DNA of 8,937 bases from Pseudomonadota bacterium (lineage in GTDB: Bacteria; Pseudomonadota; Gammaproteobacteria; Arenicellales; Poriferihabitantaceae), in contig JAAELZ010000186.1 of assembly GCA_024226105.1 (NCBI GenBank), positions 1-8,937 on the forward strand. The letters run 5' to 3'. The notes below the pieces were generated by a model. The model did not search any database, was not told where the DNA came from, and saw only the letters and a program-made list of their open reading frames with translations. This document shows positions 1 to 7,227 of this stretch, piece by piece (positions within the stretch are counted from its first letter, which is position 1; every line of letters begins with the position of its first letter). The translations under genes were made by a program, and so were the position numbers.

Positions 1-2
1 AC

Positions 3-494
3 CTGCTAAAACGACTGGAGACCAACGAACCCGACCTGGTATTAATGGGGCGCCCCCCTTCCAGCGCCGATTTAAACTCGACCGCCTTCATGGATAACCC
101 GCTGGTGATCATAGCGAATCCGCATCACCCGCTGGCGGGCAAGGCCAAAATTCCCATCAAACGCCTGGCAGGCGAAAAATTCGTGCTACGAGAGCAGGGC
201 TCCGGCACGCGTTCAGCAATGGAGGACATTTTCAAAAAACATCAGGTTGAACCAAAAATAGGCACCCAGCTTTCCGGAAATGAGTCAATCAAACAGGCCG
301 TTGAAGCGGGATTAGGATTGGCACTGGTCTCATTTCACACCGTCGATCTGGAACTCAAGGCCAATCGACTGACGACGCTTGATGTGCAGCATTTTCCGAT
401 CCTGAAAAAATGGCATATTGGTCATCGCAGCGGCAAACATTTGTCGGCAACTGCTCAGGCATTCTGGGATTTTGTGCTTGAGGAATCGGCCTGA
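3..494 (+). CDS. LysR-family regulator, CbbR-like, C-terminal part (5' truncated by window edge)
   Basis: This is the effector-binding half of a LysR-type transcriptional regulator. The frame is open from base 3 and ends at TGA 492-494. The ATG at 45 lies inside the domain (it is the Met of LMGRPP), so it is not the start. About 163 residues are present, against roughly 300-330 for the family; the N-terminal helix-turn-helix lies left of the window. Features that point to the CbbR subgroup (regulators of RuBisCO/Calvin-cycle operons) are DLVLMGRPP near the left end, DNPLVIIANPHHPLAG, LREQGSGTR, then NESIKQAVEAGLGLALVS and a closing HRSGKHLS segment. Family knowledge: these proteins bind small metabolites between two Rossmann-like lobes and usually control a divergently transcribed target. 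That target would lie outside this window. CbbR-like proteins also occur in non-autotrophs, so Calvin-cycle control is a possibility only. Family call secure, subgroup likely. Confidence 0.88.
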   Translation: MLKRLETNEPDLVLMGRPPSSADLNSTAFMDNPLVIIANPHHPLAGKAKIPIKRLAGEKFVLREQGSGTRSAMEDIFKKHQVEPKIGTQLSGNESIKQAVEAGLGLALVSFHTVDLELKANRLTTLDVQHFPILKKWHIGHRSGKHLSATAQAFWDFVLEESA

Positions 495-509
495 ACTATC
501 CCGTCAGGC
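489..509 (+). terminator. Weak hairpin at the end of the LysR-family gene
   Basis: GCCTGA (489-494) and TCAGGC (504-509) form a perfect 6-bp stem around a 9-base loop. The left arm contains the TGA stop codon of the regulator gene. The next run of T (517-520) is eight bases further on, so this is a poor intrinsic terminator at best. It may only be a chance hairpin. Confidence 0.25.
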
Positions 510-665
510 GTACTGGTTTTACCCCTATCAAATTTTTTATCGCTAAAGCCCGCTGGTTTAGGATAAAGTTAGCCCTGGCTCAATAGTTTAGTGGGCATAC
601 CAATATTACTAATAAAGGTCTTCGGCCATAACTCAATCCCTCAACCTGAATCGAAAAAACCCATT

Positions 666-1184
666 ATGAAAAAATTACTCTCAATCAGCCTGATCAGTTT
701 ATTCGGCACAATCGCCACAGCACAAGCTGCGGCACCCCTTATGTCTGCTGAATGGGGCGAAGCCGCATGCGAAGCCTGGAACAACAATGTCACCCTGACC
801 GAAGAACTCGGCGGCGAAACCTGGGCCGCCAATGATGGTGGAAAAGGCTACAAAATCATGCAGGTCTATCGCATGGATTGCGACGAAGCACCTACCGTAG
901 AACTGCAAATCTCAGAACAGGATGGCAAAGCCATGTGTACCTATGGTGGGGCGGTCAAATCGAGCGATCTGGACAAAGGTGTGGACTATATTATGTTTGC
1001 CAAAACATCAAACTGGGAACGCATGGGCTCAGGCAAAGACGGTGCCATGAAATCCATGACCTTTGGCCGCCTTAAATTTATAGGCCCCAAAATGGAAGCC
1101 ATGAGTAACATGGGCCCATTCGGAGCCTTCCTGCTGTTAACCGGTGATGTGGAAGGCTCTACTACGGATTGTCCGGCGAACTAA
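666..1184 (+). CDS. Exported SCP2-like (sterol carrier protein 2 fold) small protein
   Basis: The protein has 172 residues. The reading frame is open further upstream from a GTG at 591, but the ATG at 666 is preferred because it begins a classical signal peptide: MKK, a hydrophobic stretch at residues 4-19, then an AQAAA cleavage region near 19-23. No good Shine-Dalgarno precedes either start. The mature part resembles SCP2 sterol-binding domain proteins of environmental gammaproteobacteria: PTVELQISEQDGKAMCTYGG (residues 76-95), then VDYIMFAKT, a tryptophan, GAMKSMTFGRLKFIGPKMEA and NMGPFGAFLLL. Family knowledge: SCP2 domains form a hydrophobic tunnel that holds lipids or acyl chains. Most are cytosolic, so the signal peptide suggests a periplasmic lipid-handling role here (inference). 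Four cysteines (35, 72, 91, 169) could form disulfides. The gene stands alone, with a terminator 20 bases downstream. The ligand is unknown. Confidence 0.75.
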   Translation: MKKLLSISLISLFGTIATAQAAAPLMSAEWGEAACEAWNNNVTLTEELGGETWAANDGGKGYKIMQVYRMDCDEAPTVELQISEQDGKAMCTYGGAVKSSDLDKGVDYIMFAKTSNWERMGSGKDGAMKSMTFGRLKFIGPKMEAMSNMGPFGAFLLLTGDVEGSTTDCPAN

Positions 1185-1204
1185 ATCCCGGCATCAGGAA
1201 GCGT

Positions 1205-1231
1205 AAAAGCCCGCTATCGCGGGCTTTTTTT
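1205..1231 (+). terminator. Strong rho-independent terminator between the SCP2-like gene and parE
   Basis: A perfect 10-bp stem, AAAAGCCCGC (1205-1214) with GCGGGCTTTT (1219-1228), encloses a TATC loop, and the T run continues to 1231. It lies 20 bases after the SCP2-like stop codon. Read on the minus strand, the same hairpin follows the parE stop codon by about 55 bases and ends in four T, so it may also terminate parE transcription. Confidence 0.9.
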
Positions 1232-1284
1232 ATGTACCTCTCGATTGCCGGTTCGCTCTGCTTAGCACATCCGAAGCTACAGGC

Positions 1285-3180
1285 TTAAGCTACGTCTGCT
1301 TCGTCCCCGCGTTCGGTCAACCAGGTTTTGCGATCAGGCGCGCGCTTTTTCGCCAGCAACATATCCATCAGCGCACCCGCTCCATCGGTATCCTGCACAC
1401 CCAGCTGAACCAGCCTGCGGGTCTCTGGATTCATGGTGGTCTCGCGTAACTGACCGGGGTTCATTTCACCCAGGCCTTTAAAACGCTGCACATTGACTTT
1501 CCCGCGCAATTTGTCTTTCTCAATTTGTTTCAATATGGCTTCTTTCTCTTCATCATCCAGCGCATAAAAGATATTTTTTCCAACATCGATCCGGTACAAA
1601 GGCGGCATCGCCACGCAGACCCGCCCTTCGCGCACCATGGAAGGAAAATGTTTGTAAAACAAGGCGCACAACAGTGTCGCAATGTGCAAACCATCTGAAT
1701 CCGCATCTGCCAAAATACATATCCGCCCGTAGCGTAAGCCACTCAGATCGGCCACCCCCGGGTCCACGCCCAGCGCCACCGCGATGTCGTGTACTTCCTG
1801 TGAGCCCAGAACTTCAGCTGAATCGACCTCCCAGGTATTCAAAATCTTGCCGCGCAGGGGCATAATTGCCTGAGTTTTCCTGTCGCGCGCCTGCTTGGCC
1901 GAACCCCCGGCGGAATCACCCTCAACCAGGAACAACTCCGTTTCTTCCAGCGCCTGGCTGGTACAGTCTGCCAGCTTACCCGGTAAAGCCGGGCCGGTGG
2001 TTATTTTCTTACGCTTAACCGTTTTTGTTTTTTTCAGGCGCTTCTGGGCATTGCCAATCGCCAGTTGCGCGATTTTCTCAGCATCCACTATGTGCTGATT
2101 CAACCACAGGCTGATCGCATCTTTACTCGGCACCTGGACCAGCTGTGTAACGTCACGCCCCGCCAGGCGGTCTTTGGTCTGGCCGCTAAATTGCGGTTCC
2201 TTGATGCGCACCGACAGCACATAAGCACACTGCCCCCAGATATCATCCGGGCTTAATTTAAGATTGCGAGGCAGCAGCTCTCTGAATTCGCAAAACTCAC
2301 GCACCGCCTCCGCTGCCGCCAGGCGCAAACCCGCGACGTGAGTTCCTCCCTGAGACGTTGGGATCAGGTTTACATAACTTTCCGTGGCGAACTCCAGCGC
2401 ATCTGCCACCCAGCATAAGGCCCAGTCAATCTCACCGTCAACTGAGGTGTGTGAACCGGTGAGCGGCATTTCCGGCACCATCTCACCGGTGCTCTGCTGC
2501 ATGCTCAGATACTCACCCAGGCCACTGTCAAACTGCCAGTTTTCGCTGTTCTCGGGGGTGTTCTCATCGATGAAGTCGAGCTCCAGCCCCTGACACAATA
2601 CCGCTTTGGCACGCAGTACTTTCTTCAGGCGGCTCACGCTGATGCGCGTGGTATCAAAAAACTGAGGATCCGGTTTAAAGCGAATCAGCGTGCCTGAGTT
2701 CTTTCGCCCTACCGTTCCAACCGGCGCCAACTCGCTGGTTTTATCACCTCCTTCAAACGTGATGTGATATTCCTTGCCATCGCGTCTAACCCACACATCA
2801 AGCGTGGAAGAAAGCGCATTAACCACCGAAACCCCTACCCCGTGAAGGCCGCCGGAAAAACTATAGTCCTTGTCAGAAAACTTCGCACCAGCATGCAATT
2901 TAGTCAAAATCACCTCAACCCCGCTAACACCTTCATCTTTATGAAGATCAACCGGCATACCTCTGCCATTGTCTTTAATACTGGCTGAACCGTCTTCATG
3001 CAAGGTAACCTCGATCAAATCAGCAAACCCGGCTATTGCCTCATCGACACTATTATCCACAACCTCCTGAATCAGATGGTTGGGACGATCTGTTTCAGTG
3101 TACATCCCCGGGCGTTTGCGTACAGGGTCAAGGCCTGATAGCACCTCAATGGATTGTGCATCGTAGCTGGAATTACTCAT
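1285..3180 (-). CDS. parE: DNA topoisomerase IV subunit B (ParE)
   Basis: ParE is the ATPase subunit of topoisomerase IV; with ParC it decatenates daughter chromosomes. The protein has 631 residues, almost the length of E. coli ParE (630), and lacks the large C-terminal insertion of gammaproteobacterial GyrB, which argues against gyrB. The GHKL ATPase comes first: QEVVDNSVDEA with catalytic Glu39, DNGRGMP (69-75, Asp69 contacts adenine) and the GGLHGVG lid (109-115). The transducer domain follows, with SYVNLIPTSQGGTHV. The TOPRIM domain has EGDSAGG (Glu420), the metal-binding DADSDG (492-497) and QRFKGLGEMN (565-574). The frame is open 64 codons further upstream, but that part is antisense to xseB. 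The ATG at 3180 fits the family N-terminus (IEVLSGLDPVRKRPGMY at 11-27). No clear Shine-Dalgarno precedes it. parC is not in the window. The gene appears monocistronic and is transcribed away from xseB. Confidence 0.98.
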   Translation of the reverse strand: MSNSSYDAQSIEVLSGLDPVRKRPGMYTETDRPNHLIQEVVDNSVDEAIAGFADLIEVTLHEDGSASIKDNGRGMPVDLHKDEGVSGVEVILTKLHAGAKFSDKDYSFSGGLHGVGVSVVNALSSTLDVWVRRDGKEYHITFEGGDKTSELAPVGTVGRKNSGTLIRFKPDPQFFDTTRISVSRLKKVLRAKAVLCQGLELDFIDENTPENSENWQFDSGLGEYLSMQQSTGEMVPEMPLTGSHTSVDGEIDWALCWVADALEFATESYVNLIPTSQGGTHVAGLRLAAAEAVREFCEFRELLPRNLKLSPDDIWGQCAYVLSVRIKEPQFSGQTKDRLAGRDVTQLVQVPSKDAISLWLNQHIVDAEKIAQLAIGNAQKRLKKTKTVKRKKITTGPALPGKLADCTSQALEETELFLVEGDSAGGSAKQARDRKTQAIMPLRGKILNTWEVDSAEVLGSQEVHDIAVALGVDPGVADLSGLRYGRICILADADSDGLHIATLLCALFYKHFPSMVREGRVCVAMPPLYRIDVGKNIFYALDDEEKEAILKQIEKDKLRGKVNVQRFKGLGEMNPGQLRETTMNPETRRLVQLGVQDTDGAGALMDMLLAKKRAPDRKTWLTERGDEADVA

Positions 3181-3286
3181 ATTAATGGGGTAGAGATCGA
3201 TAAAATAAACTTCGTGGATAATAGCCGATAGCGGTAAAATACGCATCCCTAAGCGCTTGATATGCGCACAATTGGAGGCCTGAATT
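3181..3286. promoter_or_regulatory. Divergent intergenic region carrying promoters for parE and the xseB operon
   Basis: These 106 bases separate two divergently transcribed genes, so both promoters should lie here or overlap the gene starts. AT-rich candidates for -10 elements are TAAAAT (3235-3240, plus strand) and TATTAT (complement of 3218-3223, minus strand). Neither has a convincing -35 at the right distance. The small palindromes AAGCGCTT (3251-3258) and TGCGCA (3263-3268) are visible but match no regulator I can name. The role follows from gene layout; the exact elements are not resolved. Confidence 0.5.
3274..3278 (+). promoter_or_regulatory. Shine-Dalgarno site of xseB
   Basis: GGAGG at 3274-3278 lies eight bases before the xseB ATG at 3287. 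It is a near-ideal ribosome binding site, fixes the start, and is by far the clearest one in the window. Confidence 0.85.
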
Positions 3287-3544
3287 ATGCCCAAGAAACA
3301 GAATACCCCACAAACCGATATACCTGATTTCGAAACCGCACTGAAACAACTGCAGGAAGTGGTCTCGCGCATGGAAAATGAGCAGCAGAACCTGGATGCC
3401 TCAATCGCAGATTATGAAAAGGGCACCCGCTTAGCCGCGCTTTGCCAACAACAACTGGATGCAGCTCAGCTTAAGGTCGAACAGCTGGTAAAAAGCAAAG
3501 ATGGCTTTCGATTCGAGACGCTGGACACCTCAAACGATGACTGA
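3287..3544 (+). CDS. xseB: Exodeoxyribonuclease VII small subunit
   Basis: XseB is the small subunit of exonuclease VII, which degrades single-stranded DNA from both ends to oligonucleotides; several copies bind each catalytic XseA subunit. The 85-residue product matches the family length (about 80). It has a charged N-terminal tail and the hallmark FETALKQLQEVVSRMEN followed by LDASIADYEKGTRLAALCQQ and LDAAQLKVEQL, which form two long helices in a coiled-coil hairpin. The start is fixed by the GGAGG eight bases upstream. The 3' end overlaps ispA by eight bases. xseA is not here, which is usual. As first gene of an xseB-ispA-dxs run it follows the common gammaproteobacterial arrangement. Confidence 0.97.
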   Translation: MPKKQNTPQTDIPDFETALKQLQEVVSRMENEQQNLDASIADYEKGTRLAALCQQQLDAAQLKVEQLVKSKDGFRFETLDTSNDD

Positions 3545-4454
3545 AAGACTGGCATCAAACGACGCCTCATTTGTAAGCCAATGGGAACGTTATAAAGAAA
3601 GGGCCAACCAGCAGCTGGACCGGGTCTTTTCAGAGCTACCCGCCGGGGCAACCCGGGGGCTTGGAAAAGCAATGCGCTATAGCACCCTTAATGGCGGCAA
3701 GCGTTTTCGCGCCATGCTGGTCTATGCCAGTGGCGCGTGTTTTGGCGCCTCGACTCGGAGCCTTGATGCACCCGCCGTCGCACTTGAATTGATTCATGCC
3801 TATTCGCTGGTGCATGATGACCTGCCTGCCATGGATGATGATGATTTACGCCGTGGCCGCGCAAGTTGCCACATCGAATTTGACGAGGCCACGGCTATAC
3901 TCGTCGGGGACGCGTTGCAATCATTTGCCTTTGATCTGCTTGCAGAACAGAGCAAATTTCTCAATGCAACGCAGCAACTGAAGATGGTCCGGCAACTGGC
4001 GGCTGCCAGCGGTATCGCAGGAATGGCCGGAGGTCAGTCTCTTGATATTTTCGCCACCGGTCAGACTCTGGACCAGGCTTCTTTGCAGGTAATTCACGAG
4101 AAAAAAACTGGTGCACTCATCCGCGCTGCCTTACATCTGGGCGCATTGGCCGCGCCCGATATAAGCGATAGGGATCTCTCAATAATTGATGAATACGGCC
4201 GCCTGATCGGCCTGGCCTTTCAGGTGGTAGACGATATTCTTGATCAAACTCAAACCAGTAAACAACTCGGAAAACAAAGTGGCGCCGATACCGCCATGGA
4301 TAAAAACACCTATCCTGCCCTTCTGGGGCTCACTGCTTCACAGCAATACGCGGATCAATTAGTGCAAAGTGCGCAGCAAAGTTTGGTTAAACTTGGGCGT
4401 GATACAGATTTTCTGCATCAGCTGGCAGAATTTACCCGTTTTCGAGATCATTAA
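3537..4454 (+). CDS. ispA: Farnesyl diphosphate synthase (geranyltranstransferase)
   Basis: IspA condenses dimethylallyl diphosphate with two isopentenyl diphosphates, in sequence, to give C15 farnesyl diphosphate, precursor of quinone side chains and undecaprenyl phosphate. The 305-residue product fits the family (299 in E. coli). Visible landmarks are NGGKRFRAMLVYA (52-64), the first Asp-rich motif DDLPAMD (94-100) followed by DDDLRRG, GDALQSFAF (124-132), KTGALIRAA (190-198), and the second Asp-rich motif DDILD (232-236). HAYSLVHDD just before the first motif is nearly identical to E. coli, which supports a C15 product rather than a longer one. The ATG at 3537 is chosen over an in-frame ATG 36 bases upstream because it gives the shorter overlap with xseB (ATGACTGA) and a normal N-terminus. 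There is no Shine-Dalgarno, so translation is probably coupled to xseB. Confidence 0.97.
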   Translation: MTERLASNDASFVSQWERYKERANQQLDRVFSELPAGATRGLGKAMRYSTLNGGKRFRAMLVYASGACFGASTRSLDAPAVALELIHAYSLVHDDLPAMDDDDLRRGRASCHIEFDEATAILVGDALQSFAFDLLAEQSKFLNATQQLKMVRQLAAASGIAGMAGGQSLDIFATGQTLDQASLQVIHEKKTGALIRAALHLGALAAPDISDRDLSIIDEYGRLIGLAFQVVDDILDQTQTSKQLGKQSGADTAMDKNTYPALLGLTASQQYADQLVQSAQQSLVKLGRDTDFLHQLAEFTRFRDH

Positions 4455-4493
4455 AGCCTCTGAACCAATACCTTTATAGCCAAAAACCCAAGC

Positions 4494-6377
4494 GTGAAAA
4501 GCGAATCTAATCTCAACTCCCTGCTATCAAACATCGACGATCCGGCGGATCTTCGTAGCCTGGATACGCAACAGCTCATTCAGCTGGCCAGAGAGTTGCG
4601 CCACTTCTTAATCGAATCAACCGCCATCACCGGTGGGCACCTGGCGCCGGGTCTTGGTACTGTTGAACTCACGATTGCGCTGCATTACGTGTTCAATACA
4701 CCCTATGACCGCCTGGTCTGGGATATTGGCCACCAGGCTTATCCACACAAAGTTCTCACCGGCCGGCGTGATCAGCTGCGTACAATCCGCCAGTTGGGCG
4801 GTTTATCCGGTTTCTTAAAGCGCTCCGAAAGCGAGTACGATACCTTTGGTGCCGGGCATTCTTCAACCTCGATCAGTGCGGCACTCGGAATGGCCGTTGC
4901 GGCACAACAAAAAGACGAGCAGCGTGAAGTGATCGCGGTGATCGGTGACGGCGCTCTTACGGGCGGCATGGCCTACGAGGCGCTGAATAATGCCGGCGAT
5001 CTGGATGCCAACCTGCTGGTCATTTTGAACGACAACGACATGTCCATTTCGCCTAATGTGGGCGCCATGTCTAACTACCTGTCGCGCATTCTTTCCGGGC
5101 GCGCGTACAGTAGTGTGCGCGAGGGCAGTAAAACAGTGTTGAGCACACTGCCGCCGCCGGTTAAAACCCTGGCCAGGCGCTGGGAAGAGCACATGAAAGG
5201 CATGGTGATGCCGGGCACCCTGTTTGAAGAGATGGGGTTTAACTATATCGGCCCCGTTGATGGTCATGATCTGCCACTGATGATTTCGGTATTGAAAAAT
5301 ATGGCCAAGCTCAAAGGGCCACGGTTTTTACATATCGTCACGCAAAAAGGCCGAGGCTATGAGCCCGCAGAAGGCAATCCCTGCACTTTCCACGGCATTT
5401 CTCCTTTTGATCCGGATACCGGTAAAATCACGAAAAGTGGTGGTAAGCGAAGTTATACCAACGTATTCAGTGACTGGTTGACCGATATGGCAGCACAGGA
5501 TGATCGCCTTGTCGCCATCACGCCAGCAATGCGTGAAGGTTCAGGGCTGGTCAAATTCTCAGAACAATATCCACAAAGATATTTTGACGTTGGCATCGCT
5601 GAACAACATGCGCTGACTTTTGCTGCCGGGCTTGCCTGTGAAAAAATTAAACCGGTAGTGGCTATTTATTCAACCTTCCTGCAGCGAGCTTATGATCAAT
5701 TGATCCACGATATTGCAATCCAGAAACTGGATGTTACCCTGGTTATTGATCGGGCAGGTATTGTAGGGGCAGACGGCGCCACGCATGCCGGCCTGTTTGA
5801 TATTGCGTTCATGCGTTGCATACCCAACATGCTAATTTTGTGCCCCAAAGATGAGGCGGAATGCCGGGATATGTTATTTACCGCTTATCGGTACCCGGGT
5901 CCTGCGGCCGTCCGCTACCCACGTGGAGGCGGCAGTGGAATTAAAGAACGGGTGCAAATGCAGGCACTTGAAATCGGGCGCGCCGAACGCCTGCGCAAAA
6001 GCCGGGCTGGCAAGGGCAAACGTATCGCAATTCTGGCCTGGGGCGATTTTGTAGCAAACTGTGAACCAGTTGCTGAAGCCCTCGATTGCACGTTGGTAAA
6101 CATGCGCTTTGCCAAGCCGCTAGACGAAAACCTGCTGCATGAACTTGCAAAATCACACGACTATTTTGCCACCGTTGAAGACCATGCGGTTCGCGGCGGG
6201 GCCGGTTCTGCGGTGGATGAATTCATGCAGCAATATCAATATGCCCTGCCCGTGTTGAATATTGGTACTCCCGATCAATTCATAGATCACGGCACACAAC
6301 CTGAAATATACGCACAACTGGGCCTGGATACCGAAGGTATCGAGCACTCAATTCGAGAATTTTGCCTTGAAAAGTGA
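4494..6377 (+). CDS. dxs: 1-deoxy-D-xylulose-5-phosphate synthase
   Basis: Dxs joins pyruvate and glyceraldehyde 3-phosphate, with thiamine diphosphate, to make DXP. This is the first and usually flux-controlling step of the MEP pathway and also feeds thiamine and pyridoxal synthesis. The product has 627 residues (620 in E. coli). His49 in GGHLAPGLG and His80 in WDIGHQAYPHK are active-site histidines. The thiamine diphosphate/Mg motif is GDGALTGG (151-158) running to LNDNDMSIS (178-186). Glu370 in GIAEQHALTF is the cofactor-activating glutamate; DRAGIVGADG (419-428) and RYPRGGG (474-480) follow. A transketolase C-terminal domain closes the protein. The start is GTG at 4494: an in-frame TGA at 4461 and no ATG between leave no better choice. 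No Shine-Dalgarno is visible. It lies 39 bases after ispA, probably in the same transcript. Confidence 0.97.
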   Translation: MKSESNLNSLLSNIDDPADLRSLDTQQLIQLARELRHFLIESTAITGGHLAPGLGTVELTIALHYVFNTPYDRLVWDIGHQAYPHKVLTGRRDQLRTIRQLGGLSGFLKRSESEYDTFGAGHSSTSISAALGMAVAAQQKDEQREVIAVIGDGALTGGMAYEALNNAGDLDANLLVILNDNDMSISPNVGAMSNYLSRILSGRAYSSVREGSKTVLSTLPPPVKTLARRWEEHMKGMVMPGTLFEEMGFNYIGPVDGHDLPLMISVLKNMAKLKGPRFLHIVTQKGRGYEPAEGNPCTFHGISPFDPDTGKITKSGGKRSYTNVFSDWLTDMAAQDDRLVAITPAMREGSGLVKFSEQYPQRYFDVGIAEQHALTFAAGLACEKIKPVVAIYSTFLQRAYDQLIHDIAIQKLDVTLVIDRAGIVGADGATHAGLFDIAFMRCIPNMLILCPKDEAECRDMLFTAYRYPGPAAVRYPRGGGSGIKERVQMQALEIGRAERLRKSRAGKGKRIAILAWGDFVANCEPVAEALDCTLVNMRFAKPLDENLLHELAKSHDYFATVEDHAVRGGAGSAVDEFMQQYQYALPVLNIGTPDQFIDHGTQPEIYAQLGLDTEGIEHSIREFCLEK

Positions 6378-6401
6378 GCTATCGCAGCCATAACACGCAT
6401 C

Positions 6402-7214
6402 ATGCCAACATCATCCACAAACATCGCCGACGTTCAATCCAGCCAGGACACCCGCAATATTGCTATCGATAAAGTGGGCATCAAAGATATTCGCCACCCT
6501 GTTCGTATTCTGGACCGCGCAGGCAATGAGCAACACACGGTCGCCACGTTTAATATGTACGTTGAGCTCCCGCACCATTTTAAAGGCACGCATATGTCAC
6601 GTTTTGTGGACATATTAAACAGCCATGAGCGCGAGATATCGGTTGATTCCTTCAAGGATATGCTTAGAGAAATGAGCGAACGCCTGGAAGCCAAAACCGG
6701 CTACATTGAGATGAGCTTCCCCTTTTTTATCAATAAAATCGCCCCCGCTTCAGGGGTAAAGAGTTTGATGGATTATGATGTCACCCTGATCGGGCGAATC
6801 AATAATGGCGAGTATTGCACCCAAACACGCGTGGTGGTTGCGGCCACCAGTTTATGCCCCTGCTCGAAGAAAATCTCGAACTATGGTGCGCACAACCAAC
6901 GCTCACACGTTACGATTACTGCAAAAGCCAGTTCCACCATATGGGTAGAAGAACTGATCGATGTGGCCGAAGCTGAAGCCAGCTCAGAGGTATACAGCCT
7001 GCTCAAACGCACCGACGAGAAAGTGATCACCGAACGAGCCTACGACAACCCCAAGTTTGTGGAAGATTTGGTACGCGATGTTGCTGCGCGCCTGAATGAG
7101 ATGGAAAATATACTCGCCTACACCGTCGAAGCTGAAAATTTCGAATCCATCCATAATCATTCTGCCTACGCGCTGGTTGAACGGGATAAAGAACAGCAAA
7201 ACCGGAAACTTTAA
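6402..7214 (+). CDS. folE2: GTP cyclohydrolase I, type IB (FolE2)
   Basis: FolE2 converts GTP to 7,8-dihydroneopterin triphosphate, the first step of folate synthesis and also the source of the queuosine precursor. It is unrelated in sequence to FolE but shares its tunnelling fold. The 270-residue length fits. Visible hallmarks are an IDKVGIKDIRHPV N-terminal segment, the LCPCSKKIS motif (151-159) whose cysteine is a metal ligand in characterised FolE2, YGAHNQRSH (161-169) carrying conserved histidines, and FESIHNHSAYA (247-257) near the C-terminus. Family knowledge: FolE2 can work with metals other than zinc, and in many bacteria it is a Zur-controlled backup for FolE. Here it starts 24 bases after dxs with no room for its own promoter and no visible Zur site, so it looks constitutively expressed with the isoprenoid genes. 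Whether a FolE exists elsewhere cannot be seen. Archaeal MptA is a relative but less likely in this context. Confidence 0.96.
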   Translation: MPTSSTNIADVQSSQDTRNIAIDKVGIKDIRHPVRILDRAGNEQHTVATFNMYVELPHHFKGTHMSRFVDILNSHEREISVDSFKDMLREMSERLEAKTGYIEMSFPFFINKIAPASGVKSLMDYDVTLIGRINNGEYCTQTRVVVAATSLCPCSKKISNYGAHNQRSHVTITAKASSTIWVEELIDVAEAEASSEVYSLLKRTDEKVITERAYDNPKFVEDLVRDVAARLNEMENILAYTVEAENFESIHNHSAYALVERDKEQQNRKL

Positions 7215-7220
7215 TCCGGT
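7201..7220 (+). promoter_or_regulatory. Hairpin spanning the folE2 stop codon, just before the channel start
   Basis: ACCGGA (7201-7206) and TCCGGT (7215-7220) form a perfect 6-bp stem with an 8-base loop that contains the folE2 TAA (7212-7214). The stem ends seven bases before the TTG start of the channel gene, where a ribosome binding site would normally sit. No T run follows, so it is not a terminator. A ribosome finishing folE2 would melt it, which would suit translational coupling. The structure is visible; the function is inference. Confidence 0.4.
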
Positions 7221-7227
7221 ATAAACC

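Noticed and set aside
591..665. 25-codon N-terminal extension of the SCP2-like gene from a GTG
   Set aside because: The extension would bury the signal peptide that begins at the ATG at 666, and no ribosome site supports the GTG.
545..1215. AAAGCCCGCT occurring at both 545-554 and 1206-1215, flanking the SCP2-like gene
   Set aside because: A 10-base repeat is expected many times by chance in 9 kb; the second copy is simply an arm of the terminator, and the first has no matching partner arm. The same applies to ATTAATGGGG at 41-50 and 3181-3190.
1285..3180. GyrB instead of ParE
   Set aside because: The length of 631 residues and absence of the C-terminal insertion found in gammaproteobacterial GyrB, together with close agreement to ParE, favour parE.
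3181..3372. 64-codon upstream extension of parE reaching into xseB on the opposite strand
   Set aside because: It is antisense to the xseB 5' end, is cysteine-rich and unlike any ParE N-terminus; the family start pattern begins right after the ATG at 3180.
4863..5267. 134-codon open frame on the minus strand inside dxs
   Set aside because: It lies wholly opposite a strongly conserved part of dxs, has His/Arg-rich low-complexity content typical of a shadow frame, and has no recognisable domain.
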